DNA of 36,360 nt from an uncultured bacterium (GTDB taxonomy: Bacteria > Myxococcota_A > UBA9042 > PHBI01). How positions within the stretch are numbered: position 1 is the first letter of the stretch; every line of letters begins with the position of its first letter. The notes under the pieces are model-generated. The model was not told the DNA's origin. It saw only the letters and a list, made by a program, of their open reading frames with translations, and ran no database searches. The stretch is from positions 1 to 36,360 of the forward strand of contig CALHXW010000020.1 of NCBI GenBank assembly GCA_938040325.1, given 5' to 3'. A program made the translations under genes and the position numbers. This document shows positions 23,941 to 34,220 of this stretch, piece by piece.

Positions 23941-25366
23941 AGCCCCTTACCGCCCAAGAGGTCGCGTTCGTCACGTCCGGAACGCTCGTTGCCGGCGCCG
24001 AGACCCTGTCGCTCTCAGACGTGTTCACCGACACACGCAAGCCCGTTGCTGGCGGCCTCTTTATCGCACTGCGCGGCGAGCGCTTTGACGGCCACGCCTT
24101 CGCCGCAAACGCCGTCGAAGGCGGCGCAGCGGCCGTGTTGGTCAGCGACCTCGACGCGCTCGCTGAGCTGCCCGCACACATCGCCATCATCGAGGTCGAC
24201 AACACGCTCCGGGCGCTGACAACACTTGCGTCCGTGGCCCGCGAGCGCATGACCGCCAAGGTCGTTGCCATCACGGGCTCGGTCGGCAAGACCACCGTCA
24301 AAGACATGTGTGCCGCGGCGCTCTCCGCCTTCGGTAAGGTCGGCCGAACCCCCGGCAACTTCAACAACCACATCGGCCTTCCGCTGACGCTCTGCGGCCT
24401 CGACGGCGACGAGGACTTCGTGGTCCTCGAGCTCGGCATGAGCGCCCCGGGCGAGATCACGGAGCTGGCAAACCTCGCGCGCCCCCATGTCGGACTGGTC
24501 ACAGGTGCCGCGGCGGCCCATCTTGAGTTCTTCGACTCCGTCGACGCCATCGCCGACGCCAAGGCTGAGCTCTTCAGCAGCCTAAGCCCCGGGGCCGTCG
24601 CAATCTTCAACGCCGACGACTCGCGCATTGCCGCGCGCGCGCCCCAGCTTGCGCCTGGACAGCTTGTTTCCTACGGCGCAGCCGCCGGAGCGACCGTGCA
24701 CGTCACCAACGTTCGGCTCGACCGCAGCGGGCTCACGACCAGCCTCTCTGTGGCAGGCGACGCCGTCAGCGTCAGGCTCCGCGCCCTCGGCACCCACAGC
24801 GCACACAACGCTGCTGCGGCCACCGCCGTCGTCCACGCGCTTGGCCTCGAGCCGTCCCGCGCCGTCGACGCCCTGCGCATGAACTTCCGCCCCGCCAAGC
24901 ACCGGCTTGAGCTCAGCGAGCGCGCGGATGGCTTCACCGTCCTCGACGACTGCTACAACGCCAACCCGACCTCGATGCGGGCCGCGCTCCAGACCCTTGC
25001 CGACATCACGCCCGCCGATGCGTCCCTCGGCGCGGTCATCGGCACCATGGGCGAGCTCGGCTCGACCGCTCCCGCGCTCCATGAAGAGATCGGTGCGTTC
25101 GCCAAGTCCCTCGGCTACAGCTTCATCGCTGCGACCGGGGCGCTCGCCGCCGACATCGCCCGCGGCGCCGCTGGCATCGCGACCCTCGAGGTCGCCCACG
25201 ACGCATCCGAGATCGAGGCTGCTGTCTCCGCGTTCGCGCTGCCCGGTCGCTTCCTGCTCGTCAAGGGCAGCCGCAGCGAGCGGCTCGAGCGCATCGTCGA
25301 CAGCCTGCTCGCCGACAACGACCCAAGCACGGCCGTCACCACGCCTGCCGCACGGGGAGGCCGCTG

Positions 25367-25367
<1 letters not shown>
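23937..25367 (+). CDS. murF: UDP-MurNAc-tripeptide:D-Ala-D-Ala ligase MurF
   Basis: A 476-residue Mur ligase that attaches D-Ala-D-Ala to complete the pentapeptide precursor. It has an N-terminal TDTRKPVAGGLFIALRGERF segment, the ATP loop ITGSVGKTT (with Lys118), GNFNNHIGLPLTLC, ELGMSAPGEI and the MurF-diagnostic YNANPTSMRAAL, which separates it from MurD. The C-terminal domain has IGTMGELG and KGSRSERLERIV. The start overlaps the murE stop by 4 bases; the stop TGA shares one base with the mraY ATG (TGATG). D-Ala-D-Ala ligase (ddl), its usual partner, is not in this window. Confidence 0.95.
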
Positions 25368-26476
<1,109 letters not shown>

Positions 26477-26480
26477 TGCG

Positions 26481-27887
26481 ATGACGGCAACGACAGCGAA
26501 CGCCGCTGACAACTCGGGAGCTCGCGCCCCGAAGAAGGCCAGCTACTCGCCCGATCTGCGGCGCGAGATCAAAAAGATCGCCCCGTGGGACTTCACCCTG
26601 CTTGCGGCCGTCGTCCTGTTGCTCGGCCTCGGCACGGTCATGGTCTACTCGGCCACGATCAACGAATCGACGCTCTTTGACGGCGACGGCGCCGCGCGCG
26701 TCAAGACCCACCTCATCCACATCTGCGTCGGCGTCTTCGCGCTGCTGACAGCGATGTTCTTTCCCTACAAACAGCTGCGAAAGCTCGTCTATCCGGCGCT
26801 CTTTTTCACGCTCGGGCTGCTCTTTCTCGTGATCCTCGTGGGTACCGAGGCCGGCAACGCCCGTCGCTGGTTGTCGTTCCCAGGCTTCAACTTCCAGCCG
26901 GCGGAGCTCGCCAAGCTGGTCTTCGTCATCTTCCTCGCCCACTCCATCACCAAAAAGGGCGGACGGATCCGGCAGTTCACCGTCGCGTTCGTCCCGCACT
27001 TCATCGTGCTGAGCGCGCTCATCTTGATGTGCCTGTTCCAGCCTGACTTCGGCACGAGCGTCCTGCTCGTCGTCCTGATGTTCACGCTCCTCTTCGTCGC
27101 CGGTACCCGCGTGAGCTACATCGTGCTCTTCGTGTTCGTCGGCGGGTTCCTCGCGTTCCAGGCCATCGCCAGCAACGACATGCGCCTTGGCCGCGTGCTC
27201 GCGGCCATCGACCCCTGGGCCCACCGGATGGGGCGCGGCTATCAGATGGTCAACAGCCAGATCGCCATCGGCAGCGGTGAGTGGACCGGCCAAGGCCTCG
27301 GCTTCGGCGGTCAGACGCTCACCGGACACCTCCCGGAAGGTGAGACCGACTTCATCCTCAGCGTCATCGCGGAGCAGCTCGGCGTGATTGGCGTCTTGCT
27401 GGTCGCCGGTCTCTTCGCCCTGATCCTCTTCCGCGGCATCCGCATTGCGCTCAAGACGGAAGACGCGTTCGGTCGGTTCCTCGCGTTTGGCATCACCCTG
27501 CTCATCGTCCTCCAGGCGACCATCAACATGCTGGTCGCCGTGGCGCTCGTACCCACCAAGGGCCTGACGCTTCCCTTCGTCTCCTACGGCGGCAGCTCGA
27601 TGCTGATTTGCGCGGTTGGCCTGGGCATCCTGCTCAACATCTCCCGCTCCCACGGCATCGAGGTCGTCCGCGACCTCGCGCCACGCCAGCAGCCGCCCTC
27701 AGACGGCGGCGACGGCGGCGCCAAGCCCAAGCCCCGCAAGAAACGCGGCGCAAAGGCCTCACCAAAGGCGCGCCGCGGCTCAATCTTCAGCGGCGCCAAG
27801 GGCGGCCAGTTCAAAGAGAAGGACAAGCGCAAGCGCAAGGACCGCAAGAAGCCGCGCCGACAGACGATCGACGAGGTGCTGTCATGA
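26481..27887 (+). CDS. ftsW: SEDS peptidoglycan polymerase FtsW with basic C-terminal tail
   Basis: A 468-residue SEDS glycosyltransferase of the septal machinery. A cytoplasmic N-terminus (about 35 residues) is followed by some ten membrane segments. Family motifs are LGLGTVMVYSAT, GNARRWLSFPGFNFQPAELAK-type residues, FGTSVLLV, GEWTGQGLGFGGQ, LPEGETDFILSVIAEQLG and PFVSYGGSSM. The last 64 residues, after GIEVVRDLAPRQQ, are highly basic (about 23 Lys/Arg against 7 acidic) with a long KDKRKRKDRKK-type run, unlike most FtsW proteins. The ATG at 26481 is preceded by GAGGTGATGCG, and the stop overlaps murG as ATGA. Confidence 0.95.
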   Translation: MTATTANAADNSGARAPKKASYSPDLRREIKKIAPWDFTLLAAVVLLLGLGTVMVYSATINESTLFDGDGAARVKTHLIHICVGVFALLTAMFFPYKQLRKLVYPALFFTLGLLFLVILVGTEAGNARRWLSFPGFNFQPAELAKLVFVIFLAHSITKKGGRIRQFTVAFVPHFIVLSALILMCLFQPDFGTSVLLVVLMFTLLFVAGTRVSYIVLFVFVGGFLAFQAIASNDMRLGRVLAAIDPWAHRMGRGYQMVNSQIAIGSGEWTGQGLGFGGQTLTGHLPEGETDFILSVIAEQLGVIGVLLVAGLFALILFRGIRIALKTEDAFGRFLAFGITLLIVLQATINMLVAVALVPTKGLTLPFVSYGGSSMLICAVGLGILLNISRSHGIEVVRDLAPRQQPPSDGGDGGAKPKPRKKRGAKASPKARRGSIFSGAKGGQFKEKDKRKRKDRKKPRRQTIDEVLS

Positions 27888-29002
27888 GCGCGCTGCAACG
27901 ACTTGTCATCGCCGGCGGCGGCACCGGCGGCCACGTCTACCCTGGCGTTGCCGTGGCCGAAGAGGTCATCCGCCGCAACCCCGACGCAACCATCACCTTC
28001 ATCGGCACGGAGCGTGGCCTCGAGTCGCGCATCCTGCCGAACCTCGGCTACACGCTTGAGACCATCACGGTCTCGCGGCTCAAAGGCGGCGGCATCTGGG
28101 GCCGGCTCAAGGGACTGATGCGCCTTCCGGTCGGGATGTTCCAGTCCTGGCGCGTGTTGCGCCGCTACCGTCCGCAGGTCGTGCTTGGCGTGGGCGGCTA
28201 CGCCTCAGGCCCGGCGCTCATCTCCGCCTGGCTGACCTGGCGCCCAACGGCGATCCAAGAGCAAAACGCCACGCCCGGGCTGACCAACCGCTGGCTTGGC
28301 AAGGTCACCAAGGCCGTGTTCCTCGGCTTCGACGCCGCCAAGTCCCACTTCAACACCGAGAAGTCGGCGTTCACCGGCAACCCCATTCGCGCGGCGCTGT
28401 GTCGCCGGCTGGAGGCGGCTGGTGGAGACGTGGCTTCCGCGCCGACGGCCGACGCACTGACGATCCTCATCTTCGGCGGGAGTCAGGGTGCGCGCTTTCT
28501 CAACGAGCAGGTCCCGACCGTCCTTGCCCAGCTGGCTGAGCAGCGCCCCAGCTTGCGCCTCACCATCACCCATCAGACAGGCGAGGCTGAGCGCGAGCAG
28601 ACCGAGCGGCGCTACAGGGACCTCGGGCTGCATGACGGCGTCACCGTCACCGCCTTCATCGACGACATGCCGTCCGCCTATGGCGCGGCCGACCTTGCCA
28701 TGTGTCGCGCTGGCGCACTGACGGTCGCAGAGCTCACGGCCGTGGGGCTACCGAGCCTGCTCGTGCCCTTCCCCTTCGCCGCTGACGACCACCAAACCGC
28801 CAATGCGCAGGTCATCGACGCCGCTGGCGCTGGCAAGCTTGTCCAGCAGCGGGACTGGGACCACGACGCCGTCTGCGCGTGGCTGACGGAGCTCGCCGAC
28901 GATCGCGCGCGGCTCGCCGATATGGCGCAAGCCGCGGCCGGGCTCGAGAAGCTCGACGCCGCCAAGCGCATTGTCGACCGACTCGAGGAGCTGGCGCGAT
29001 GA
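27884..29002 (+). CDS. murG: Lipid II synthase MurG (GlcNAc transferase)
   Basis: A 372-residue GT28 glycosyltransferase that converts lipid I to lipid II at the inner face of the membrane. It has the N-terminal glycine loop GGGTGGHVYPG (11-21), the conserved IGTERGLESRI, LGVGGYASGP, EQNATPGLTNRWL and TGNPIR, and in the C-terminal domain IFGGSQGARFLN and CRAGALTVAEL, which contacts UDP-GlcNAc. I chose ATG at 27884, overlapping the ftsW stop as ATGA; the frame stays open far upstream inside ftsW but that extension is a shadow. The stop overlaps the murB start. murC, commonly found next, is missing. Confidence 0.96.
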   Translation: MSALQRLVIAGGGTGGHVYPGVAVAEEVIRRNPDATITFIGTERGLESRILPNLGYTLETITVSRLKGGGIWGRLKGLMRLPVGMFQSWRVLRRYRPQVVLGVGGYASGPALISAWLTWRPTAIQEQNATPGLTNRWLGKVTKAVFLGFDAAKSHFNTEKSAFTGNPIRAALCRRLEAAGGDVASAPTADALTILIFGGSQGARFLNEQVPTVLAQLAEQRPSLRLTITHQTGEAEREQTERRYRDLGLHDGVTVTAFIDDMPSAYGAADLAMCRAGALTVAELTAVGLPSLLVPFPFAADDHQTANAQVIDAAGAGKLVQQRDWDHDAVCAWLTELADDRARLADMAQAAAGLEKLDAAKRIVDRLEELAR

Positions 29003-30024
29003 GGCGACCCACTCCCAAGAGCACCAGCATCAGCGCGACCGCCAGCTCGCCGATCGGGCGTCTGCGCGCGATCGCCGACCTCGCCATCGAAGAGGACGCG
29101 CCGCTGGCGAAGATGACGACCTACAAGGTCGGCGGGCATGCGGAGATCCTGCTGGTGCCTGCGACCGTCGACGCGCTGCAGTCCGTGCTGGTGGTCCTCG
29201 CATCCATCGACGCGCCGTTTCTGGTGCTCGGAAACGGCAGCAATGTGCTGGTCGCAGACGCCGGTGTCTCTGGCTGCGTCATCAAGCTCGGCGACGCCTT
29301 CGACTATGTCCGGCTCGACCGCGACGCGCTTGGCGAGGGCCGCCACATCCTGGAGGCCGGTGCGGCCATGTCGATCACCCGACTGCTCCGCGTCACCAAG
29401 CGCGAGAAGCTCGCCGGCGTCGAGTGCCTCGGCGGTGTCCCGGCGACGGTCGGCGGCGCGGTCCGCATGAACGCCGGCACCCGCCTTGGTGAGCTCAGCG
29501 ACTGCCTCGTGGACGCTCAGATCTTGCGCCCGCATGTGGCGGCGCAGTGGGTCCCCGCAGCGGATCTCGGGCTCTCGTACCGTCGCTCGAACCTGCCGCC
29601 GCGCGCGATCGTGACGGCCGCGCGCTTCGCTTGCTCCGACGCCGATCCCAAGATGCGGGAGCGGCTCGAGGAAGTGCTCGCCTACCGAAAGTCCACCCAG
29701 CCGCTGCACCTGCCGAGCTGCGGTAGCGTCTTTGCCAACCCTGAAGGCGACAGCGCCGGCCGGCTGATCGACGTCGCTGGGCTCAAGGGCGAGCAGGTCG
29801 GTGGCGCTCAGATCTCAGAGCAGCACGCCAACTGGATCGTCAACACGGGCGATGCCACCGCCTCGGACGTCTTGGCGCTCATCCACCGCGCGATCGAGAC
29901 CGTGCAGCGCGAGAGCGGCGTCCGGCTGCGACCTGAGGTCCAGCTGGTTGGTGACTGGCCGGCTGACGTCGTCGCCGCGACGTACCCGCCTGGGCACGGC
30001 CACACGGAGGCCGGCCATGTCTAA
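28999..30024 (+). CDS. murB: UDP-N-acetylenolpyruvylglucosamine reductase MurB
   Basis: A 341-residue FAD-dependent reductase that turns enolpyruvyl-UDP-GlcNAc into UDP-MurNAc. It has MTTYKVGGHAE (39-49), the FAD-binding GNGSNVLVAD (79-88), the family hallmark LGGVPATVGGAVRMNAGT, SYRRSNLP, PSCGSVFANPEG with the proton-donor Ser, and LRPEVQLVGDW at the end. The first about 20 residues are a Ser-rich extension. ATG at 28999 overlaps murG (ATGA); its TAA lies inside the ftsQ start region, an 8-base overlap. MurB acts at the first committed step, so its position next to later-pathway genes is typical of dcw clusters. Confidence 0.94.
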   Translation: MRRPTPKSTSISATASSPIGRLRAIADLAIEEDAPLAKMTTYKVGGHAEILLVPATVDALQSVLVVLASIDAPFLVLGNGSNVLVADAGVSGCVIKLGDAFDYVRLDRDALGEGRHILEAGAAMSITRLLRVTKREKLAGVECLGGVPATVGGAVRMNAGTRLGELSDCLVDAQILRPHVAAQWVPAADLGLSYRRSNLPPRAIVTAARFACSDADPKMRERLEEVLAYRKSTQPLHLPSCGSVFANPEGDSAGRLIDVAGLKGEQVGGAQISEQHANWIVNTGDATASDVLALIHRAIETVQRESGVRLRPEVQLVGDWPADVVAATYPPGHGHTEAGHV

Positions 30025-31312
30025 CCGCCGACTCGACAAGGGGCCGGGGCGCTGGCGCGCGCCGCTGGGCGATCGCCTCAACGCTTGGGGCGCCAAGCTC
30101 GCCGAGTCGATGCCCAAGCTCGGCCCGCGCAAGAACCGTCGCAAGACCGGCGACTCGACGCTCCGCAAAAGCGGCGACGCGCCTGCTGCGAAGCCAGCGA
30201 AGCGTGGCAAAGCGAAGCATGGTCGACGTGTGGGTGCCGCTGCCGAGGCCGCTCAGGCCGCACGGGCGGCTGAGCCCGAGACCCGGCGGACCAGCGGCAT
30301 CCGGTTCGCGCTCACGGCCGCAGCGTTCCTCGCGCCGGTTGTGGTCGCGGTGCTGGCGTTCTCGACGCCGCTGCTCGGCGTGCGCGCCTACGAGTACGTG
30401 ATGGAGACCGGCCACTTCCACGTTCGGACGATCCGCATTGCGGGCAACGAGCGGCTGAGCCGCGAGGATCTGCGCCAGGAGCTCGGCATCGACCCGGGCG
30501 AGCACCTCCTCAAGACCGACATGAACGAGCTGCAGCAGCGCCTGCTCGCTCATCCGTGGATCCGCTGGGCAAAGGTCGAGCGCGAGCTCCCCGACGGGCT
30601 GATCGTCGAGGTGGTCGAGCACAGCCCAGCTGCCTATCTGTCCGCAGGCGAGCTCTGGGTCGTCAACCGGAGCGGCGAGCCCTTCGCCCGAGTCAGCCCG
30701 GACGACAGCGAGAAGCTCCCCATCATCACCGGCGTCACGCGTGCCCGGCTCGAAGACCCCGCCAATCGCTCGGATGCGCTTGCCGACATTCGGGCTGCGC
30801 TGAACCTCCACCAGCTCTACCGCTCGATGGGCTACGACGGTCGCTGGCCCATCGGCGAGGTCCGCGTCGACCCGGTGCGGGGGATGACGTTGATCATCGG
30901 CGGCGTCGGCACCGAGGCGGTGCTCGGACGGAGCCCCTATCGCGACAAGCTCTACCGCCTGGAGTGGGTCCTCGAGAACCTGCGCCAGCAGGGCAAGGTT
31001 GCCGAGTACATCATCTTGGACATGGCGCGCGACACCCGCCGTTCCGACGACGACGGTCGCGTGATCGTCAAGGCCGCGATCGCGCCCAAAGAGCGTGATG
31101 TGATGGCCAGAGCGGCCGAGCGAGCCCGCGAGGCCGAGCGCCGCGTGCTGGGCTTGCCGCCCAACGGAGACATCTTTGGCCCGTCGCTGCCGACAGCAGG
31201 CGGCTTGGGCTTTGGCGTAACTGGAAACGACGACGACACACCGGCCCGCCCTGCCCTGTCAGGTGGGCGACCGGCGGTCATGAACTTCGACTTGAGCGGG
31301 GAGGAATACTAA
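30017..31312 (+). CDS. ftsQ: Cell division protein FtsQ with long basic cytoplasmic domain
   Basis: A 431-residue bitopic divisome protein. The N-terminal cytoplasmic part (1-96) is strongly basic, about 26 Lys/Arg against 8 acidic, longer than usual. The membrane helix is about 97-120 (FALTAAAFLAPVVVAVLAF). The POTRA domain lies at about 134-203 (HVRTIRIAGNERLSREDLR and LLAHPWIRWAKVERELPD), followed by the FtsQ beta-domain with GELWVVNRSGEPFARVSP and LPIITGV. A roughly 80-residue C-terminal tail with helical and Gly/Pro-rich parts ends MNFDLSGEEY. FtsQ links FtsL/FtsB and FtsWI to the early divisome. ATG at 30017 is 8 bases before the murB stop; its TAA overlaps ftsA (TAATG). Confidence 0.92.
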   Translation: MSNRRLDKGPGRWRAPLGDRLNAWGAKLAESMPKLGPRKNRRKTGDSTLRKSGDAPAAKPAKRGKAKHGRRVGAAAEAAQAARAAEPETRRTSGIRFALTAAAFLAPVVVAVLAFSTPLLGVRAYEYVMETGHFHVRTIRIAGNERLSREDLRQELGIDPGEHLLKTDMNELQQRLLAHPWIRWAKVERELPDGLIVEVVEHSPAAYLSAGELWVVNRSGEPFARVSPDDSEKLPIITGVTRARLEDPANRSDALADIRAALNLHQLYRSMGYDGRWPIGEVRVDPVRGMTLIIGGVGTEAVLGRSPYRDKLYRLEWVLENLRQQGKVAEYIILDMARDTRRSDDDGRVIVKAAIAPKERDVMARAAERAREAERRVLGLPPNGDIFGPSLPTAGGLGFGVTGNDDDTPARPALSGGRPAVMNFDLSGEEY

Positions 31313-32541
31313 TGGCGAGGAACTCGCAGATCATCGCGGGGCTCGACCTCGGATCGAGCAAGGTCGCGGTTGTGATCGTAGAGAGCGACGAGGTCGCGCG
31401 TAACATCATCGGCGTGTCGCTGGTGCCGACAGGCGGGGGCTTGCGCTCTGGCCAGGTCGTCTCCATTGAGCGGACCACCGACGCCATCCGCCAAGCGGTC
31501 GACGAGGCTGCCAAGATGGCGGGCTGTGAGATCACGAACGTGCGCCTGTCGCTCAGCGGAAGCCAGGCGATGGGCTTCAACTCCGACGGGACCGTGGCCA
31601 TCCGCGGCGGACGCGTGGGTGACAGCGACATCGAGCGCGTACTCGAAGCGGCTCGCGCCGTCCCGCTACCGTCGGACAAGCAGATCCTGCACGCTCTGCC
31701 GCAGGAGTACATCATCGACGGTCACGACCGGATCAGGACGCCCTTGGGCATGAACGGTGTCCGTCTTGAGGCGCGCGTGCATGTCATCACGGCCGCCAGG
31801 ACCGCTCTGATCAACGCGATCGAGTGCTGCGGCAAGGCGGGTCTGACCGTCGAGCAGGTTGCGTTCGGCGCGCTGGCCGCGTCCGCGTCGTGCCTGACCC
31901 ACGAGGAAAAAGAGCTCGGCTCCGTGGTCGTTGACGTCGGCGGCGGGACCACCGATCTCGCTGTCTGGTACGACCACGCGCTGGTTCACACGGTGTCGCT
32001 CGACTGGGGCGGCGACGAGCTGACCAAGCAGATCGCGCGCGGACTGCGCACGCCGGTGAAGTCGGCGGAGATCATCAAGCAGCGCTTCGGCTGCGCGCTT
32101 GCGTCGATGGTCAGCGACGGCGAGTCGATGGAGGTGCCGAGCGTCGGTGGCCGCGAGCCACAGATTCGTCAGCGCCACCTGCTCTGCGAGATCCTCGAGC
32201 CGGGACTCGAAGACATGTTCACCCGCGTCAGCCACGAGATCGACGTGGCTGGCTGTCGCGAGCTGCTCGCCGCTGGCGTCGTCCTCACCGGCGGCACGGC
32301 CAACCTGGAAGCCATCGCCGACCTCGGCGAGGACATCCTGGTCGGCATGCCGGTCCGCGTCGGCACGCCACACGGCGCCGGTGGCCTAGTCGACGTTGTC
32401 GAAGACCCACGCTACGCGGCAGCTGTGGGCCTCTGTCTCGACGCCTTCGATGCGGCCCCGCGGCCCATCGACACCGCGCCGCCCAAACGCACCACAAAGG
32501 TCTGGGGCAAGATGCGCCGGCTCATGGAGTCGTGGTTCTAG
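31312..32541 (+). CDS. ftsA: Cell division protein FtsA
   Basis: A 409-residue actin-like ATPase that tethers FtsZ to the membrane and signals to the late divisome. The phosphate-1 loop is AGLDLGSSKVAV (9-20), phosphate-2 is VVDVGGGTTDLAVW (about 205-218), and the adenosine region has GVVLTGGTANLEAI. SHC-type domain residues match FtsA (LSLSGSQAMGF, HALPQEYIIDG). The C-terminal VWGKMRRLMESWF is the expected amphipathic membrane-targeting helix. It shares a base with ftsQ (TAATG). The next gene, ftsZ, is 86 bases away, the only sizeable gap in the cluster. Confidence 0.96.
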   Translation: MARNSQIIAGLDLGSSKVAVVIVESDEVARNIIGVSLVPTGGGLRSGQVVSIERTTDAIRQAVDEAAKMAGCEITNVRLSLSGSQAMGFNSDGTVAIRGGRVGDSDIERVLEAARAVPLPSDKQILHALPQEYIIDGHDRIRTPLGMNGVRLEARVHVITAARTALINAIECCGKAGLTVEQVAFGALAASASCLTHEEKELGSVVVDVGGGTTDLAVWYDHALVHTVSLDWGGDELTKQIARGLRTPVKSAEIIKQRFGCALASMVSDGESMEVPSVGGREPQIRQRHLLCEILEPGLEDMFTRVSHEIDVAGCRELLAAGVVLTGGTANLEAIADLGEDILVGMPVRVGTPHGAGGLVDVVEDPRYAAAVGLCLDAFDAAPRPIDTAPPKRTTKVWGKMRRLMESWF

Positions 32542-32627
32542 CCCGAACGCACCTAACCAAACGTTTCAAAATAGATTTTCGTCACTTCACACATCGTTAG
32601 TTACTAGATTCCTGGGGAGGAACACTC
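32542..32627 (+). promoter_or_regulatory. AT-rich ftsA-ftsZ gap, possible ftsZ promoter and ribosome site
   Basis: This 86-base gap is markedly AT-richer than the surrounding genes (for example TTTCAAAATAGATTTTCG at 32565-32582) and ends in a strong GGGGAGGA ribosome site 6 bases before ATG 32628. No box pair matches consensus well; TAGATT at 32606-32611 is the best -10 candidate. A separate ftsZ promoter, common in bacteria, is inferred. Confidence 0.35.
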
Positions 32628-33917
32628 ATGATCAGCTTTGAGGAGCAAGTCATCTCGGGCGCAAACATCAAGGTCGTCGGCGTCGGCGGCGCTGGTGGCA
32701 ACGCGCTCAACAACATGGTCAAAAACGGACTGTCGGGGGTGAACTTCATCGCCTGCAACACCGACATTCAGGCCCTCGACAAGAACACCGCACCGCACAA
32801 GATCCAGATCGGCCAGAAGCTGACGAAGGGTCTTGGCGCCGGCGCCAGCCCCGAGAAGGGCTGGAAGGCCGCGATGGAGGACACGAACACCATCGCGGAG
32901 TTCCTCCAGGGCGCCGACATGGTCTTCGTGACGGCCGGTCTAGGCGGCGGCACCGGCACGGGCGCAGCCCCTGTGGTTGCGCAGGTCGCGCGTGAGCTGG
33001 GCGCGCTGACGGTCGGCGTCGTGACCAAGCCCTTCGAGTTTGAGGGCCGCCCGCGCATGCGCAACGCGATGCAGGGGCTCGAGGCGCTCAAGAAGTCTGT
33101 CGACACGCTGATCGTCATCCCGAACCAGCGCCTGCTCGCCATCGCCAATGAGAACATGAGCCTGCTCTCGGCGTTCCGAGAGGCCGATGGCGTCCTCTAC
33201 AACGCGGTGAAGGGCATCTCGGACCTCATCACGATTCCAGGTCTGGTCAACGTCGACTTCGCGGACGTTCGCACCATCATGGAAGGCCAAGGCATGGCGC
33301 TCATGGGTGCGGGTGTGGCTGCCGGCAAGGATCGCGCGTCGATCGCTGCCAAGCAGGCCATCTCGAGCCCGCTGCTCGAGGACACGTCCATCGACGGAGC
33401 CCACGGCATCCTCGTCAACATCACTGGCGGCGAGACGATGGGCCTGATGGAGATCAACGACGCCACGACGCTCATCCAAGACGCGGCGCACACCAACGCC
33501 AACATCATCTTTGGTGCGGTCATCGACCCGGACCTCGGCGACGAGATCCACATCACGGTCGTGGCAACCGGCTTCGACCGCATGGCCGAGCAGGCCGCCG
33601 AGGAAGACACCATCGAGATCTACGAGGCGCCGCCGCAAGAGCTGGCAGCACCGGCACCGCCGGAGCTACCGCCGCTGACGCAGCACCTCCGGGAGGAGCG
33701 CGAGACGACGAGTCCCTTCGTGTCGGTGAACGCCAGCCGTCCCTCGCAGCGCGCAGCGGCTGCGACCTCGGGAGGCGACAGCTTCAAGCCGAAGCCGTGG
33801 CACACTGGGGGGCGCACCCTCGCTGACATGCGCGACGGCGGAGGCCGACGTCGCAGCCCGTTTTCGATTCCTGCCGATAGCGAGTACGGCGCCAACGGGT
33901 ACCTGAAGAAGCGCTAA
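32628..33917 (+). CDS. ftsZ: Cell division tubulin FtsZ
   Basis: A 429-residue tubulin homologue that forms the Z ring. It has [16 protein letters not shown], the GTP-binding signature GGGTGTG (106-112), [15 protein letters not shown], and the T7 synergy loop [13 protein letters not shown] that completes GTP hydrolysis across subunits. After the core (about 1-320) comes a Pro/Glu/Ser/Gly-rich linker, and the end reads GANGYLKKR instead of the usual IPxFLR-type tail that contacts FtsA, although a shared YLKK remains. The start has a good ribosome site at 32614-32621. Two hairpin regions and a strong terminator follow the stop. Confidence 0.97.
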   Translation: MISFEEQVISGANIKVVGVGGAGGNALNNMVKNGLSGVNFIACNTDIQALDKNTAPHKIQIGQKLTKGLGAGASPEKGWKAAMEDTNTIAEFLQGADMVFVTAGLGGGTGTGAAPVVAQVARELGALTVGVVTKPFEFEGRPRMRNAMQGLEALKKSVDTLIVIPNQRLLAIANENMSLLSAFREADGVLYNAVKGISDLITIPGLVNVDFADVRTIMEGQGMALMGAGVAAGKDRASIAAKQAISSPLLEDTSIDGAHGILVNITGGETMGLMEINDATTLIQDAAHTNANIIFGAVIDPDLGDEIHITVVATGFDRMAEQAAEEDTIEIYEAPPQELAAPAPPELPPLTQHLREERETTSPFVSVNASRPSQRAAAATSGGDSFKPKPWHTGGRTLADMRDGGGRRRSPFSIPADSEYGANGYLKKR

Positions 33918-33931
33918 GCACGAGTGTCTAC

Positions 33932-34052
33932 TGGCGCCTGTCTGCTCAGCGAGCAGCAGGCGCCAAGCCTCCCCGGCTGAGACGCGAATCGGCGCCAAAC
34001 CGCGACGAGCTCGACGCGACGAGCGAGGCATCCCTCGCTCGACGGCGCCGAT
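33932..34052 (+). other. Structured sequence between ftsZ and its terminator
   Basis: Two hairpin groups. The first is TGGCGCCTG (33932-33940) pairing with CAGGCGCCA (33957-33965), with an inner TGCTC/GAGCA stem. The second is an outer stem ATCGGCGCC (33988-33996) with GGCGCCGAT (34044-34052) enclosing GAGCGAGG (34021-34028) with CCTCGCTC (34033-34040). Neither is followed by a T run. It may be a structured 3' untranslated region, mRNA-stability element or small RNA; no tRNA pattern was found. Confidence 0.5.
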
Positions 34053-34098
34053 CCGCACGACGAACACCGCAGGCCTCCCACGTTAAAGGGGTCCGCGT

Positions 34099-34136
34099 GA
34101 CGCCGCTCGAACTGATCGAGCGGCGTCCTTTTTTTA
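34099..34136 (+). terminator. Rho-independent terminator of the dcw cluster
   Basis: A perfect 12-base-pair stem (GACGCCGCTCGA, 34099-34110, with TCGAGCGGCGTC, 34116-34127), a 5-base loop and CTTTTTTTATT. It is the clear end of the transcript carrying ftsZ. Confidence 0.95.
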
Positions 34137-34184
34137 TTCCGAGCGCTCGTGGAGTCGTCTCCTGCGGCACTCAAACTGCTGTGC

Positions 34185-34213
34185 TTGACCTTGTGCGGCT
34201 GCACCGATATCGC
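34185..34213 (+). promoter_or_regulatory. Candidate tex promoter
   Basis: TTGACC (34185-34190) is followed after 17 bases by a weak TATCGC (34208-34213). Transcription would begin at or next to the ATG at 34221, leaving little or no leader. Only the -35 box is convincing. Confidence 0.3.
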
Positions 34214-34220
34214 CGGCGCC

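Noticed and set aside
29801-30016. Upstream in-frame extension of ftsQ inside murB
   Set aside because: Ser/Arg-rich with no similarity; the ATG at 30017 gives the expected topology. The same reasoning removed extensions of rsmH-overlapping ftsL, ftsI, murG, murB and the DUF4340 gene.
33932-33965. A possible tRNA or riboswitch in the hairpin after ftsZ
   Set aside because: No cloverleaf, T-loop or CCA pattern; only simple nested stems.
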